From NCBI GenBank assembly GCA_020025205.1, contig JAHHSO010000002.1:35223-99222 (forward strand): DNA of 64,000 bases, read 5' to 3'. Position 1 is the stretch's first letter; the number at the start of each line of letters is the position of its first letter. The notes beneath the pieces were generated by a model that saw only the letters and a list, made by a program, of their open reading frames with translations, was not told where the DNA came from and did no database searches. Position numbers and translations under genes: made by a program. The stretch comes from Christensenellaceae bacterium. Its GTDB lineage: Bacteria; Bacillota; Clostridia; Christensenellales; Aristaeellaceae. Shown here in pieces: positions 25,641 through 35,181 of this stretch.

Positions 25641-27035
25641 TTAACCTTCCCAGTGATCGCCATGTTCCTTGATCTGGGCATTTAGAAGATGAATATTGCC
25701 GCAGCTCATCGTGATGACGAGGTCGCCAGGCTGCCAGTGTTCACGCAGATAGTGTTCGGCATCGTCAAACGTTGGTGTATAGTGGACGGATTGCCCGGTT
25801 TTGGTGATAGCATCCACAAGCATCGTGGCATGAATGTCCCCCGGGTCTTTTTCGCGTGCGGCGAAGATGTCTGTAACCAGAAGTTCATCTGCTTTTTCGC
25901 AGCAGGGGATGTAGTCGTCAAATAGTGTTTTGACGCGGGAATAGGTGTGCGGCTGCATGACAGCCCACAGACGCTTGTGCGGCTGATGCAGAGCGTTTTC
26001 AATCGCACTGCGCATCTCGGCAGGATTATGGCCATAGTCAGTGTAGAGCTTTACACCGCAGACGCAGCCGGTATATTCAAAGCGGCGGTGCGGCGCGGCA
26101 AAGTGCTCGAGGGAATTGGCTGCCTTTTCCGGCTGAACACCGACTTCCATGCAGGCGGCCATCGTTGCAAGGGCGTGCATGACGTTGTATTCTCCGGGCA
26201 CATGCAGATGGGTGTGAGCCAGAATCCTGCCATTCAGGCAGAAGTCAAACTCTGCGCAGCCAGTCTCATCATACTGAAGGCTGGCAGGACGAAGCCGGCA
26301 GTTTTCGCCGAAGCCATAGCTGACTGTGCGGCAGGACTGTTTGTCCATCAGTGCACAGACACGCGGATCATCGCCGTTGCCGATGCAGACACCATTTTCC
26401 GGCAGAAGGCTGCAGAAGCGCTCAAAAGCGCGGCAGATATCATCCAGATCCTTGTAAAAGTCAAGATGATCCTCTTCAATATTGGTGACGACAGCAATTG
26501 TCGGGTGAAATTGCAAAAAGCTGGCATTAAACTCACAGGCTTCTGCAACGAACGTGTCGTGGCCGCCGACGCGGGTGCTGCCGCCGATAGCGTCCAGCTG
26601 GCCGCCGATGTGGACAGTAGGATCCTGTCCGGCATCCAGCAGCACGGCTGCAATCATGGATGTCGTGGTGGTTTTGCCGTGTGTGCCGCAGACGTTGATG
26701 GCATGGCGATAGCCTTCCATCAGCTGGCCAAGAAGCGTGGCACGCTCCATCTGAGGAATGGACAGCTGTTCAGCGCGGACACGTTCAGGATTGTCCTCGC
26801 CGATGGCAGCGGAGTAGATGATCAGCTCTGCGCCATCTACATTTTCAGATTTGTGACCGATAAATACGGAAATTCCCTGACGTTCCAGTTCGTCAGTCAT
26901 ATAGGAACGGGCGGAATCAGAACCCGTCACGTGCACGCCCAGTTTGACAAGCATTCCAGCAAGGCCGCTCATGGAGCTGCCGCCAATGCCAATCATGTGC
27001 ACGCGTTTGCCCGCAAAATCTCTGATATGAGGCAT
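25641..27035 (-). CDS. murC: UDP-N-acetylmuramate--L-alanine ligase
   Basis: Adds L-Ala to UDP-MurNAc, the first peptide step of peptidoglycan synthesis in the cytoplasm. The Mur ligase architecture is complete: the N-terminal Rossmann IGIGGSSMSGLAGML, the ATP P-loop VCGTHGKTTTTSM, the central AEACEFNASF and VVTNIEEDHLDFY, and the C-terminal DYGHNPAEM and QPHTYSR motifs. About 464 aa, normal. The frame opens with GTG 27041 four bases after AAGGAGG; ATG 27035 has a more usual spacing and is used here. It is divergent from purR and stands outside any mur cluster. Confidence 0.96.
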   Translation of the reverse strand: MPHIRDFAGKRVHMIGIGGSSMSGLAGMLVKLGVHVTGSDSARSYMTDELERQGISVFIGHKSENVDGAELIIYSAAIGEDNPERVRAEQLSIPQMERATLLGQLMEGYRHAINVCGTHGKTTTTSMIAAVLLDAGQDPTVHIGGQLDAIGGSTRVGGHDTFVAEACEFNASFLQFHPTIAVVTNIEEDHLDFYKDLDDICRAFERFCSLLPENGVCIGNGDDPRVCALMDKQSCRTVSYGFGENCRLRPASLQYDETGCAEFDFCLNGRILAHTHLHVPGEYNVMHALATMAACMEVGVQPEKAANSLEHFAAPHRRFEYTGCVCGVKLYTDYGHNPAEMRSAIENALHQPHKRLWAVMQPHTYSRVKTLFDDYIPCCEKADELLVTDIFAAREKDPGDIHATMLVDAITKTGQSVHYTPTFDDAEHYLREHWQPGDLVITMSCGNIHLLNAQIKEHGDHWEG

Positions 27036-27261
27036 AAACACGCTTCCTCCTTATGGAAATATCTTTCTTATGGAAACATCTTTACAGACATTATACGTCA
27101 AAGATACAGGCACGATCAACTGAAAACAGAAAAAAACAGATGCGTTTTTCAATCCGCCATAAAAAATTCAAAAAATTTTGCCTGTCGGGTCTGGATTTAT
27201 TTGAATTCCTGAATTATAATAGATCATATTCTGTTTAATATTCGTGTTTGGAGGGATTGAC

Positions 27262-28098
27262 ATGGATCGCATCCGCCGCAATGAGAGACTGGCTGCCATG
27301 ACGAGAATTCTGGTGGAGGCGCCCAATCGCATTTTTACCCTGGGTACATTCTGCGATATGTTTGGCGCAGCAAAGTCCACGCTCAGTGAGGATATTGATA
27401 TTTTGCGCGGCGTGTTTGCGCAGTTCCATTTAGGCCAGCTGGATACCGTGACGGGCGCTGCCGGAGGTGTTCGCTATCGTCCGGCGCTTGCGCCGGAAGA
27501 GGCTTACAACACCGTAAAGGAGCTGGCTCAGACGCTTGCGGTTCCGGGGCGCGTTTTGCCCGGCGGATTTGTTTACATGGCAGATATTCTGGCCATGCCC
27601 AGCATTGTGGAGCGCATGGGAACGATCATTGCATCCCACTTTTACAGGGCAGAACCGGATTTTGTTCTGACAATGGAGACAAAGGGAATCCCGATTGCGA
27701 TGATGACGGCGCGGGCGCTTGGAGTTCCGATGGTCATTGTCCGCAGAGACAGCAAAGTCTACGAAGGTCCCGCTGTGAATATTAACTATCTGTCCGGCTC
27801 TGGCAGCCGCGTGGAGACGATGAGTCTTTCCCGCCGCGCGGTACATGAGGGACAGCGCGCCCTGATCGTGGATGATTTCATGCGCGCGGGCGGAACGGCA
27901 CGCGGCATGGTGGATATGATGCGCGAGTTCTCCGTTACAGTTGTGGGCATCTGCGTGCTCATGGCGACACAGGAGCCGGTCAAGAAACGGCTGGATGGGG
28001 TCAAGTCGCTGCTCGTCATGGACGGCATTGATGACGCCACCGGCGCGGCAAATATTCATCCGGCATCCTGGCTGAGTCAGGCGGCAGGCAAAGCGTAA
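27262..28098 (+). CDS. purR: Purine operon repressor PurR
   Basis: A 278-aa regulator of the Bacillus PurR type: an N-terminal winged helix (DRIRRNERLAAMTRILVEAP, then DMFGAAKSTLSEDID) fused to a phosphoribosyltransferase-like domain with the PRPP loop ALIVDDFMRAGGTARGM. PRPP releases it from DNA in purine shortage. ATG 27262 follows GGAGGG; the in-frame GTG at 27244 is upstream of that site. A TATAAT at 27215-27220 provides the promoter. It is followed by pth, as often seen in Firmicutes. Confidence 0.93.
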   Translation: MDRIRRNERLAAMTRILVEAPNRIFTLGTFCDMFGAAKSTLSEDIDILRGVFAQFHLGQLDTVTGAAGGVRYRPALAPEEAYNTVKELAQTLAVPGRVLPGGFVYMADILAMPSIVERMGTIIASHFYRAEPDFVLTMETKGIPIAMMTARALGVPMVIVRRDSKVYEGPAVNINYLSGSGSRVETMSLSRRAVHEGQRALIVDDFMRAGGTARGMVDMMREFSVTVVGICVLMATQEPVKKRLDGVKSLLVMDGIDDATGAANIHPASWLSQAAGKA

Positions 28099-28202
28099 AC
28101 AACTGAGCAGTTTTGAAAGAAAAAACGAACAATCGGCTTCAAAAAGCGGGAGCATCCACTGCGGTGTTCCCGCCAAGGTCGTTTTGGGAAAAGGAGATTT
28201 CC

Positions 28203-28766
28203 ATGATGATGGTGATTGGCCTGGGCAATCCGGGCAGAGAATATATGCGTACAAGGCACAATGTCGGATTTGATGTAATCGACGTACTTTCGGAAAGACA
28301 CGGCATTGCGCTCAATAAGAACGCCATGCACGGTCAGATTGGCATGGGGATTGTGGACGGGAAGAAAATGATTCTTGTGAAGCCGCAGACGTTCATGAAT
28401 CTCTCCGGGCAGTGCGTCACGGAAGTAGTGTCATTCTACAAGCCGGATCAGCTCCTGCTGATTTACGATGATATTGATTTGCCGCTGGGCAGATTGAGGA
28501 TGCGCGAAAAGGGCAGCGCCGGCACGCACAACGGCATGCGCTCTGTCATTGGACTTTTGGGAAGGCAGGATTTCCCGCGTTTGCGCGTGGGCGTTGGCAA
28601 GAAGCCGGAAGGCTGGGATCTGGCAGACTGGGTGCTGTCCCATTATCAGACAGAGGAAGAGAAAAAGACGCAGTTTCAAGCGTTTGTTCATGCAGCAGAT
28701 GTTGTGGATGAGATGCTCAAAAACGGTCTGTCCAGCGCCATGCTGAAGGCAAATGCGCCTGTATAA
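28203..28766 (+). CDS. pth: Peptidyl-tRNA hydrolase
   Basis: A 187-aa hydrolase that frees tRNA from drop-off peptidyl-tRNA. Seen are the N-terminal MVIGLGNPGREYMRTRHNVG (with the catalytic histidine in RHN), VKPQTFMNLSG, the catalytic YDDIDLPLGRLR and GSAGTHNGMRS. ATG 28203 follows AAGGAG at six bases; the frame's upstream extension to 28113 has no start signal. It lies between purR and mfd, the usual clostridial order pth-mfd. Confidence 0.97.
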   Translation: MMMVIGLGNPGREYMRTRHNVGFDVIDVLSERHGIALNKNAMHGQIGMGIVDGKKMILVKPQTFMNLSGQCVTEVVSFYKPDQLLLIYDDIDLPLGRLRMREKGSAGTHNGMRSVIGLLGRQDFPRLRVGVGKKPEGWDLADWVLSHYQTEEEKKTQFQAFVHAADVVDEMLKNGLSSAMLKANAPV

Positions 28767-28800
28767 TTTGGCGTTGAGCTGATTAAGAAGGAGGAGAACC

Positions 28801-31800
28801 ATGCAGACGCATTTTCTATTTGATTTGCTTTCGGGCTTTGAGCCGTTTGAGCAGATTGTCAGGGAGAGCGGAAGGAAGGAAGCGGTTATTGCGGCTTCTG
28901 GAGTGGCAGGAGCGCAGAAGGTACATCTGGCTTGCGCGCTGGCGGAACGCACAGGGCGTCCGCTTCTTTTTCTATGCGATTCGGAACGTTCAGCGGCGCA
29001 GACGATGGAAGATGTTTCCGCGCTTCTGCCTGGCGGTGTGAGCCTGTTCCCGACACGAGAAATCACGTTTTATCAGGATGTGGCGGCCAGCCGCGAGGTG
29101 GCATACAGACGCATGGAGACGCTCCGAAAGCTCGTCAGCGGCGAAGTGCGTGCGGTGGTTGCGCCGGCGGACGCGCTTTTGCATCGGGTGATGCCGCGTG
29201 CCGTATTCAGCGCATACACCATTCATCTGCGCGTGGGCGATCCGCTCCCGCCCGATGAATTGCTTGAACAGCTTCTTGCTGCGGGCTATTCGCGAGAGTA
29301 TATGGTCGAAGGCAAGGGGCAGTTCTCTGTGCGCGGCGGTATTGTAGACGTTTATCCGGCAGATGCACTCAGCGCGCTGCGCATCGAGTACTTTGGCGAT
29401 GAAGTGGACTCGATTCGCACGTTTGACGTGATGAATCAGCGTTCGCAGGCGAATCTTCAGGAGGCTGTGATTCCGCCTGCCAGCGAAGCGCCTGTTCCGC
29501 TTGAAGATCATGCGGCGTTATGCAGGAGCTTGCTTGCGGCACTGGAACGTCAGACAGAAAAACTGATGGCTTCCGGGGAAAAGGAAGAAAGCGGCACAAC
29601 GCTTTCCGACCTGCCTTTGGAAGAAGGCAAAGTGGCAGAGGTGTTCACAAAAAGCAACAGAACACTGGAACGCTTTTCTGAAAAGCTGCGCGCGGCTGTG
29701 GAACAGATGGAAAAAGGGATCAGCAGCCGCATGCTTGAAAAGTTCATGCATCTGCTCTATCCGCAGACAGAGACGCTTCTTGATTACATGACGCGCCCCA
29801 TTGTCGTGATGGATGAACCGGAGGCGCTTTTTGAGCGCATGGACAGCAGAAGCGGCGAATTTGAACAGGCACTGTCCTCGGCGCTGGAACGCGGAGAGGC
29901 GCTGCCCGAACAGAATGGCCTCATGCTTACCCGCGGCGAAACCATCGGTCAGATGCGTCGGACGACGATCCTGGCACTGACTTCCATTCTGCGGCCGGTC
30001 AAAGAGCTTGCGCCAACGCTGCTTGCTCAGATGGGCGGTATTGGCGTGGGCAGTTACGGCGGGCGAACGAAGGATATGTGCAGCGATATCACCCGCTGGA
30101 TGCAGGAAGGCTGGCATGTTGCCGTTTTGTCTGGCGGCGCGGCGCGTGGTGAGCGCATGCGCCAGTCCTTTGAGGATGAAGGCATCCGCACAACTTTCGA
30201 CGAGGAAGGAATGCATCCGCCCAAAGCGGGGGAGTGCCGCATCTATCCAACAACGCTTTCCGGCGGCTTCCAGTATCCTGGCATCAAACTGGCTGTTATT
30301 GCCTGCGGGGATGTCTTTGGGGCAAAAGGCGCCAAAGTACACAAGAAAAAGAAGCAGGGAAGCAGAATAGAATCATTTACCGACTTGAGTGTCGGCGACT
30401 ACGTGGTTCATGAAACGCACGGCATCGGTATTTATCAGGGAACAAAACGGCTCACCAGCGAAGGGGCATCCCGCGATTATCTGCTGGTGCAGTATTTGGG
30501 CAGCGATAAACTCTATATCCCGGTGGATCACCTTGACCGCATCCAGAAATATATTGGCGGCGGCGAAGGAACAGCACCGAAGCTCTCACGTCTGGGCGGC
30601 AAGGACTGGGATAAACAGAAGAATAAAGTTCGGGAAAGTCTGAAAGAGCTGGCTTTTGACCTTGTGAAACTCTATGCTGACCGCCAGAAAAACAAGGGCT
30701 ATGCCTTTGGCAAGGATACACTCTGGCAGCAGGAGTTTGAGGAAAACTTCCCCTTCCAGGAGACACCCGATCAGCTTCAGGCCACGGAAGAGATCAAGGC
30801 GGATATGGAACGCGAACTGCCAATGGATCGTCTTCTTTGCGGAGATGTCGGCTATGGCAAGACGGAAGTGGCATTGCGGGCTGCGTTCAAGGCGGTCATG
30901 GATGGCAAGCAGGTTGCCATTCTTGCGCCAACGACGATCCTTGCCCAGCAGCATTATACAACGCTGATGCGCAGATTTGAAGGATTCCCGGTTCACGCTG
31001 ATGTGCTCAGCCGCTTCCGCACGACCAAGGAACAGAAAGAAACGCTCAGGCGTTTGGAAGCCGGAGAAATTGATATCATTGTCGGCACACACAGGATACT
31101 GGCGAAGGATGTAAAGTTCAAGGATCTGGGGCTGCTGATTGTGGACGAAGAGCAGCGCTTTGGAGTCGGACATAAGGAAACCATCAAAAATATGAAAAAG
31201 TCGGTGGACGTTTTGACAATGTCTGCTACGCCGATTCCAAGGACACTGCACATGTCTATGGTGGGCATTCGCGATATGAGCGTATTGGAAACGCCGCCGC
31301 AGGCGCGCTATCCTGTGCAGACCTATGTGATGGAGTATCAGGACAGCGTCATTCGGGATGCCATTCTGCGAGAATTGGGGCGCGGAGGTCAGGTTTATTT
31401 CCTGTATAACCGCGTCGGTTCCATCGACCAGTGTTATGGGCAGCTTCAAAAACTTGTGCCGGAAGCGCGCATCGGCATTGCACACGGGCAGATGAAAGAG
31501 AGCGCGCTGGAAGATGTGATGCTGGATTTCAGCCAGCAGAAGTATGACGTGCTTCTGTGTACGACGATCATCGAGTCCGGGCTGGACATCCCAATGGCCA
31601 ATACGCTGATTATTTACGATGCGGATTATTTCGGCCTTGGTCAGCTCTATCAGATGCGAGGACGGGTCGGACGTTCCAATCGCCTGGCGTATGCGTATTT
31701 CACAGTCAGACCGGGCAAGGTGCTTTCAGAGACGGCACAGAAGCGTCTTGATGCAATTCGCGAGTTCACAGAGTTTGGCTCCGGTTTTCGCATCGCTATG

Positions 31801-32415
31801 CGCGACTTGGAGCTGCGCGGCGCTGGAAACCTGCTTGGCCCGCAGCAGAGCGGCCATTTGGCAAACATTGGCTATGACCTGTACTGCAAGCTGCTGGAAG
31901 AGGCTGTGCTGGAGGCACAGGGCGAAGCGCCCAAGCCCAACAAGGACGTGGAAACGCGGATGGATGTGCATGTCAATGCGTATTTGCCGGCGGGGTATGT
32001 GACAGGCGATAAGCAGCGTCTTGAAGTCTACAAACGCATTGCAGCCATTACGACAGCTGCACAGCGCGATGATGTGGAAGACGAACTGGTTGACCGCTTT
32101 GGCGATGAGCCGCAGTGCGTGGCCAATCTTGTGGCGGTGGCATACCTCAAGGCCATGTGTACAAAGTTGGGAATTGAGCGTGTCAATCAGGTGAACGGCC
32201 GTATGCTGATGCGCTTTGCTGACAATGCACAGGTGGACGGAGAAAAACTGTTTAAAGCGCTTACCGGATTTGACAGGCGGCTGACGTTGAATGCTGCCAT
32301 GCCTGTGACGATGACATTCAGGGACGATACGCTGGGCAAGGAAGATATGCTGCACTTGTGCGTCAAGGTTATGGAGCGGCTGCTTGCACGAATGGGAATG
32401 GATGAAAACGATTGA
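28801..32415 (+). CDS. mfd: Transcription-repair coupling factor
   Basis: A 1204-aa DNA translocase that removes stalled RNA polymerase at lesions and recruits UvrA. Domain order: N-terminal UvrB-like region (EYMVEGKGQFSVRGGIVDVYP), RNA-polymerase interaction domain (LSVGDYVVHETHGIGIYQG), the RecG-like motor with Walker A GDVGYGKTE (681-689) and the DEEQ box (about 782-785), then QMRGRVGRSNRLAYAYF and FGSGFRIAMRDLELRGAGN, and the C-terminal TRCF domain. Full length. RBS AAGGAGGAG precedes the ATG. It probably shares a transcript with pth. Confidence 0.98.
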   Translation: MQTHFLFDLLSGFEPFEQIVRESGRKEAVIAASGVAGAQKVHLACALAERTGRPLLFLCDSERSAAQTMEDVSALLPGGVSLFPTREITFYQDVAASREVAYRRMETLRKLVSGEVRAVVAPADALLHRVMPRAVFSAYTIHLRVGDPLPPDELLEQLLAAGYSREYMVEGKGQFSVRGGIVDVYPADALSALRIEYFGDEVDSIRTFDVMNQRSQANLQEAVIPPASEAPVPLEDHAALCRSLLAALERQTEKLMASGEKEESGTTLSDLPLEEGKVAEVFTKSNRTLERFSEKLRAAVEQMEKGISSRMLEKFMHLLYPQTETLLDYMTRPIVVMDEPEALFERMDSRSGEFEQALSSALERGEALPEQNGLMLTRGETIGQMRRTTILALTSILRPVKELAPTLLAQMGGIGVGSYGGRTKDMCSDITRWMQEGWHVAVLSGGAARGERMRQSFEDEGIRTTFDEEGMHPPKAGECRIYPTTLSGGFQYPGIKLAVIACGDVFGAKGAKVHKKKKQGSRIESFTDLSVGDYVVHETHGIGIYQGTKRLTSEGASRDYLLVQYLGSDKLYIPVDHLDRIQKYIGGGEGTAPKLSRLGGKDWDKQKNKVRESLKELAFDLVKLYADRQKNKGYAFGKDTLWQQEFEENFPFQETPDQLQATEEIKADMERELPMDRLLCGDVGYGKTEVALRAAFKAVMDGKQVAILAPTTILAQQHYTTLMRRFEGFPVHADVLSRFRTTKEQKETLRRLEAGEIDIIVGTHRILAKDVKFKDLGLLIVDEEQRFGVGHKETIKNMKKSVDVLTMSATPIPRTLHMSMVGIRDMSVLETPPQARYPVQTYVMEYQDSVIRDAILRELGRGGQVYFLYNRVGSIDQCYGQLQKLVPEARIGIAHGQMKESALEDVMLDFSQQKYDVLLCTTIIESGLDIPMANTLIIYDADYFGLGQLYQMRGRVGRSNRLAYAYFTVRPGKVLSETAQKRLDAIREFTEFGSGFRIAMRDLELRGAGNLLGPQQSGHLANIGYDLYCKLLEEAVLEAQGEAPKPNKDVETRMDVHVNAYLPAGYVTGDKQRLEVYKRIAAITTAAQRDDVEDELVDRFGDEPQCVANLVAVAYLKAMCTKLGIERVNQVNGRMLMRFADNAQVDGEKLFKALTGFDRRLTLNAAMPVTMTFRDDTLGKEDMLHLCVKVMERLLARMGMDEND

Positions 32416-32431
32416 AATCTATGAAAAGGAC

Positions 32432-32460
32432 TTGCATTTCTGTGCGAAATCAGGTACAAT
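32432..32460 (+). promoter_or_regulatory. Promoter of the SRP RNA gene
   Basis: TTGCAT (32432-32437) and TACAAT (32455-32460) are 17 bases apart, placing the transcript start at about 32467, the exact start of the RNA stem. Confidence 0.8.
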
Positions 32461-32466
32461 AAGCCT

Positions 32467-32591
32467 GTAGAATGTGATGACGGATGGAACTCATGCAATG
32501 CGAAGGTGTGAACCTTGTCAGGGCCGGAAGGCAGCAGCAATAAGCATTGTATCGTGTGTGCCGTGGGAATTTTCTAGCCCGAGCATTCTAC
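32467..32591 (+). ncRNA. ffs: Signal recognition particle RNA (small, 4.5S-like)
   Basis: The conserved apical domain is unmistakable: GTCAGGGCCGGAAGGCAGCA with the GGAA tetraloop and the Ffh-binding asymmetric loop. The ends GTAGAATG (32467-32474) and CATTCTAC (32584-32591) close the terminal helix. At about 125 nt it is the short bacterial form without a full Alu domain, unlike the ~270-nt RNA of Bacillus. A terminator follows. Confidence 0.95.
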
Positions 32592-32604
32592 GATTTGAAT
32601 TTTC

Positions 32605-32632
32605 AGCGCCGGATGATTCCGGCGCTTTTTTT
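32605..32632 (+). terminator. Terminator of the SRP RNA gene
   Basis: AGCGCCGGA, a four-base loop and TCCGGCGCT are followed by seven T. Confidence 0.92.
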
Positions 32633-32768
32633 CGGAAAGGCATAGGATGAAAACTCTGCTTTTAAAAGGCAAAACCTTTCTTTTTGCAGGAAATTAAAGC
32701 CATATGATGATCAGGAAGAACGGTCGGGCTTTTGTCCGGCATGGATGAAAATACAGGAGGAAAATGCA

Positions 32769-33707
32769 ATGAACATCATGGAAAAGATGTCTGAGCGAAT
32801 CAGTGCAATGAAGAACCCCACTGTTGCGGGATTGGACACCCGTATGGAATACCTGCCGGAAGAGTTTGTAAAGGGCATCATGCCCAACGGCATTCATTCT
32901 TTTGAAGAAGCTGCTCAGGCGATATATCAGTACAATGTGCGTCTGATTGATGCGCTTTGTGACATTGTTCCGGCGGTAAAGGTGCAGGTGGCATACTACG
33001 AGATGTATGGCCCGGCCGGCATGGAGGCATATGAAAAGACGATCCGCTATGCACATGAGAAAAACATGCTGGTCATGGCTGATGTCAAGCGCAACGACAT
33101 TGGAACGACGGCGGCCTGCTATGCCAATGCGTATATTGGAAAGACGGAACTGCCGGACGGAGCCCAGCGTGGATTTTCTTCGGATATGGCTACGATCAAT
33201 CCGTATCTAGGCGTGGACGGCATTAAACCCTTTACAGATGCCTGCCGTGAAAATGGAACGGGCGTGTTTGTCTTGGTGAAGACATCCAACCCATCCTCTG
33301 GGCAGCTTCAGGATATGAAGTTTGAAGATGGGCGCACACTTTATGAGGCGGTAGCGGATCTGGTTGAAGAGTGGGGAGAGGAAACCCGCGGCGAGACCGG
33401 CTATTCTGCCGTCGGCGCGGTTGTGGGGGCGACCTATCCCCAGCAGGGAGTGGCGCTGCGTGAGCGCATGCCGCACACCTTCTTCCTCGTGCCGGGTTAT
33501 GGTGCGCAGGGGGCAACCGGCGCGGACATCGCCGGCTGCTTTGACGGGAATGGCAGCGGTGCGATTGTCAACGCCTCTCGCTCCATTCTCTGTGCATGGA
33601 AGAAGCGGGAAGGGATGCCCTTTGACGAAGCCGCGCGCGAAGAGGCTTTGCGCATGCGCGAAGACCTGTGCAGCAGCCTGAAAGCGGCAGGCAAGGAACT
33701 GAAGTGA
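32769..33707 (+). CDS. pyrF: Orotidine 5'-phosphate decarboxylase (type 2)
   Basis: A 312-aa enzyme converting OMP to UMP in pyrimidine synthesis. It is the longer subfamily-2 form (as in mycobacteria and many Clostridia). Motifs: PTVAGLDTRMEYLPEE near the start, the catalytic MADVKRNDIGTTA with the Lys-Asp pair, and late GYGAQGATGADIAGCF binding phosphate. ATG 32769 follows AGGAGG; the frame's earlier ATG 32745 lies ahead of that site. No other pyr genes are adjacent. Confidence 0.94.
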   Translation: MNIMEKMSERISAMKNPTVAGLDTRMEYLPEEFVKGIMPNGIHSFEEAAQAIYQYNVRLIDALCDIVPAVKVQVAYYEMYGPAGMEAYEKTIRYAHEKNMLVMADVKRNDIGTTAACYANAYIGKTELPDGAQRGFSSDMATINPYLGVDGIKPFTDACRENGTGVFVLVKTSNPSSGQLQDMKFEDGRTLYEAVADLVEEWGEETRGETGYSAVGAVVGATYPQQGVALRERMPHTFFLVPGYGAQGATGADIAGCFDGNGSGAIVNASRSILCAWKKREGMPFDEAAREEALRMREDLCSSLKAAGKELK

Positions 33708-33741
33708 GTTCTTGAGGAAGAACGATACTGTCTGATTCAAA

Positions 33742-33778
33742 TTAAAAGCACTCGGGGGTTAGCCTGAGTGCTTTTTGA
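33742..33778. terminator. Bidirectional terminator overlapping the M50 stop codon
   Basis: AAAAGCACTC and GAGTGCTTTT form the stem between two convergent genes. The stop codon of the minus-strand protease gene (33759-33761) lies in the loop, so its last codons form one arm. Confidence 0.85.
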
Positions 33779-34931
33779 TTAATTCGCCATATTTCTGCGC
33801 TGCAATGTCCAGAAGTTCCTGTTCACTTTCAATTTCGACAGCATATGGATGCTTTTTTCCGCATTTTCCAAACAGTTTTTTTAAAGCGGCTGCCTTTTCG
33901 GCGTTATGCTCATAAAACAGCGCGTAAGCGTATTGCGTGCGGATGACAGACGGGAATGTGTGCATCTGCTTCATGAACTTTTTCAATTCTTTGGTGTACA
34001 GGCGGTCGATAACGGCCTTATCATTTTCGCCGATCAGCTCACAATACAGCCTGTCGCAGATAAGCAGATATCTATGAAGGGGCAAAATGCCTGAATTCGA
34101 GGATAGAAGCCGGTCAATCAAGGGGATAACGTCCTCAAAAGCCAGATTATCCAGCAGCCTGTTTGCGTAAAATACAGCTATTGAGGCAATCATGCTGTTT
34201 TTCATATGGTTGTCATCGGGCAGAACAAACCACTCTTGAGGCATATCTTTCAGACGAATACCTTTTGAAATCTGCTCATTGATCTTCATTTGCAGCCAGA
34301 AGGAGTAAGAAGCCTCGGGAGATTTGGAAAGCTCCAAGGCGTTGTAGCCATCGTTGTTGATCAAACCGCACTTCAGGGGGATGCCGTTTGTCAGGGCGAG
34401 GGCAAAACCTGTAAGGTACAGCATCAGAAAGAAGAGGGAGAGAATGAAATTGTCATTGAAAAGAAAGTACAGCGCGACGCAGACAGGAACAGTTGCAAGA
34501 TTCATGAGCGGCCCGCCGAGGTTGTAAAGGACAACGGGAACCTTTCCATCGACCAGATCGGGCGGATTCATCAGACACTGACCGCCGGTTCCTGCCACGG
34601 AAAGCCTGCGGAATTTGATTTTTCCCTGCTCTTTCACCCACATGAAGCTGCCGATTCGGAAGGACGAGAAAGTGTAGCCGGATAAAAGACCGGCGACCAG
34701 ATGACCTGCTTCATGGATTACGGTCTGCAAAAACAGAGCTATACAGATAATCACCAGCGCAGCAGCCCAGCGAAGCAGAAATTGTCCTTCAAAAAACGGT
34801 GAATGGGGCAAAGCAGATGAGAGTTTGCCTATGGCGATGCCGCAGAAAAAGCCAATCAGCGCACAGATCAGAATGAGGATGAGACTGGAAAATCTATTTT
34901 TTTTGCTATTTTTACGCTGCGTTTTACCCAT
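33759..34931 (-). CDS. M50-family (site-2 protease-like) membrane metalloprotease
   Basis: A 390-aa membrane protein. A basic start precedes helix one (LILILICALIGFFCGIAIG); helix two carries the zinc motif HEAGH in TVIHEAGHLVAGLLSGYTF. Further hydrophobic segments follow. The soluble C-terminal ~180 residues look like helical repeats. I do not find a clear second metal ligand such as NxxPxxxLDG; the NGIPLKCGLINNDG segment is at the expected place. ATG 34931 follows AAAGGAG; ATG 34949 is in-frame but lacks one. Possible roles are regulated intramembrane proteolysis or peptide processing. Confidence 0.75.
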   Translation of the reverse strand: MGKTQRKNSKKNRFSSLILILICALIGFFCGIAIGKLSSALPHSPFFEGQFLLRWAAALVIICIALFLQTVIHEAGHLVAGLLSGYTFSSFRIGSFMWVKEQGKIKFRRLSVAGTGGQCLMNPPDLVDGKVPVVLYNLGGPLMNLATVPVCVALYFLFNDNFILSLFFLMLYLTGFALALTNGIPLKCGLINNDGYNALELSKSPEASYSFWLQMKINEQISKGIRLKDMPQEWFVLPDDNHMKNSMIASIAVFYANRLLDNLAFEDVIPLIDRLLSSNSGILPLHRYLLICDRLYCELIGENDKAVIDRLYTKELKKFMKQMHTFPSVIRTQYAYALFYEHNAEKAAALKKLFGKCGKKHPYAVEIESEQELLDIAAQKYGELIKKHSG

Positions 34932-35082
34932 ATCGTGCTCCTTTTGCATCTGTTGGGAAGAAAAAACAATTATGGAAACAGTATAACAGGTTTCAGTGAG
35001 CAGGACAATCCTAAAATTATCGGGCTGACAAAGAAGGATGCTTAAAAAGTCCGCTTCTCAAAAATGGAGGACGCATAACAGT

Positions 35083-35131
35083 TAAAAATTCCAGCAGGAA
35101 CCAAGCACATGCTTTGATTTCCTGCTGGAAT
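35083..35131 (-). terminator. Terminator downstream of the crp/fnr gene
   Basis: ATTCCAGCAGGAA and TTCCTGCTGGAAT are perfect 13-bp arms around an 18-base loop. On the minus strand the stem is followed by TTTTTA, which ends the nadE-crp transcript. Confidence 0.75.
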
Positions 35132-35181
35132 GTATGTGATGAGTTTTTAGAACAATGAGTTTGCGTACAGCTCTTTCATGC

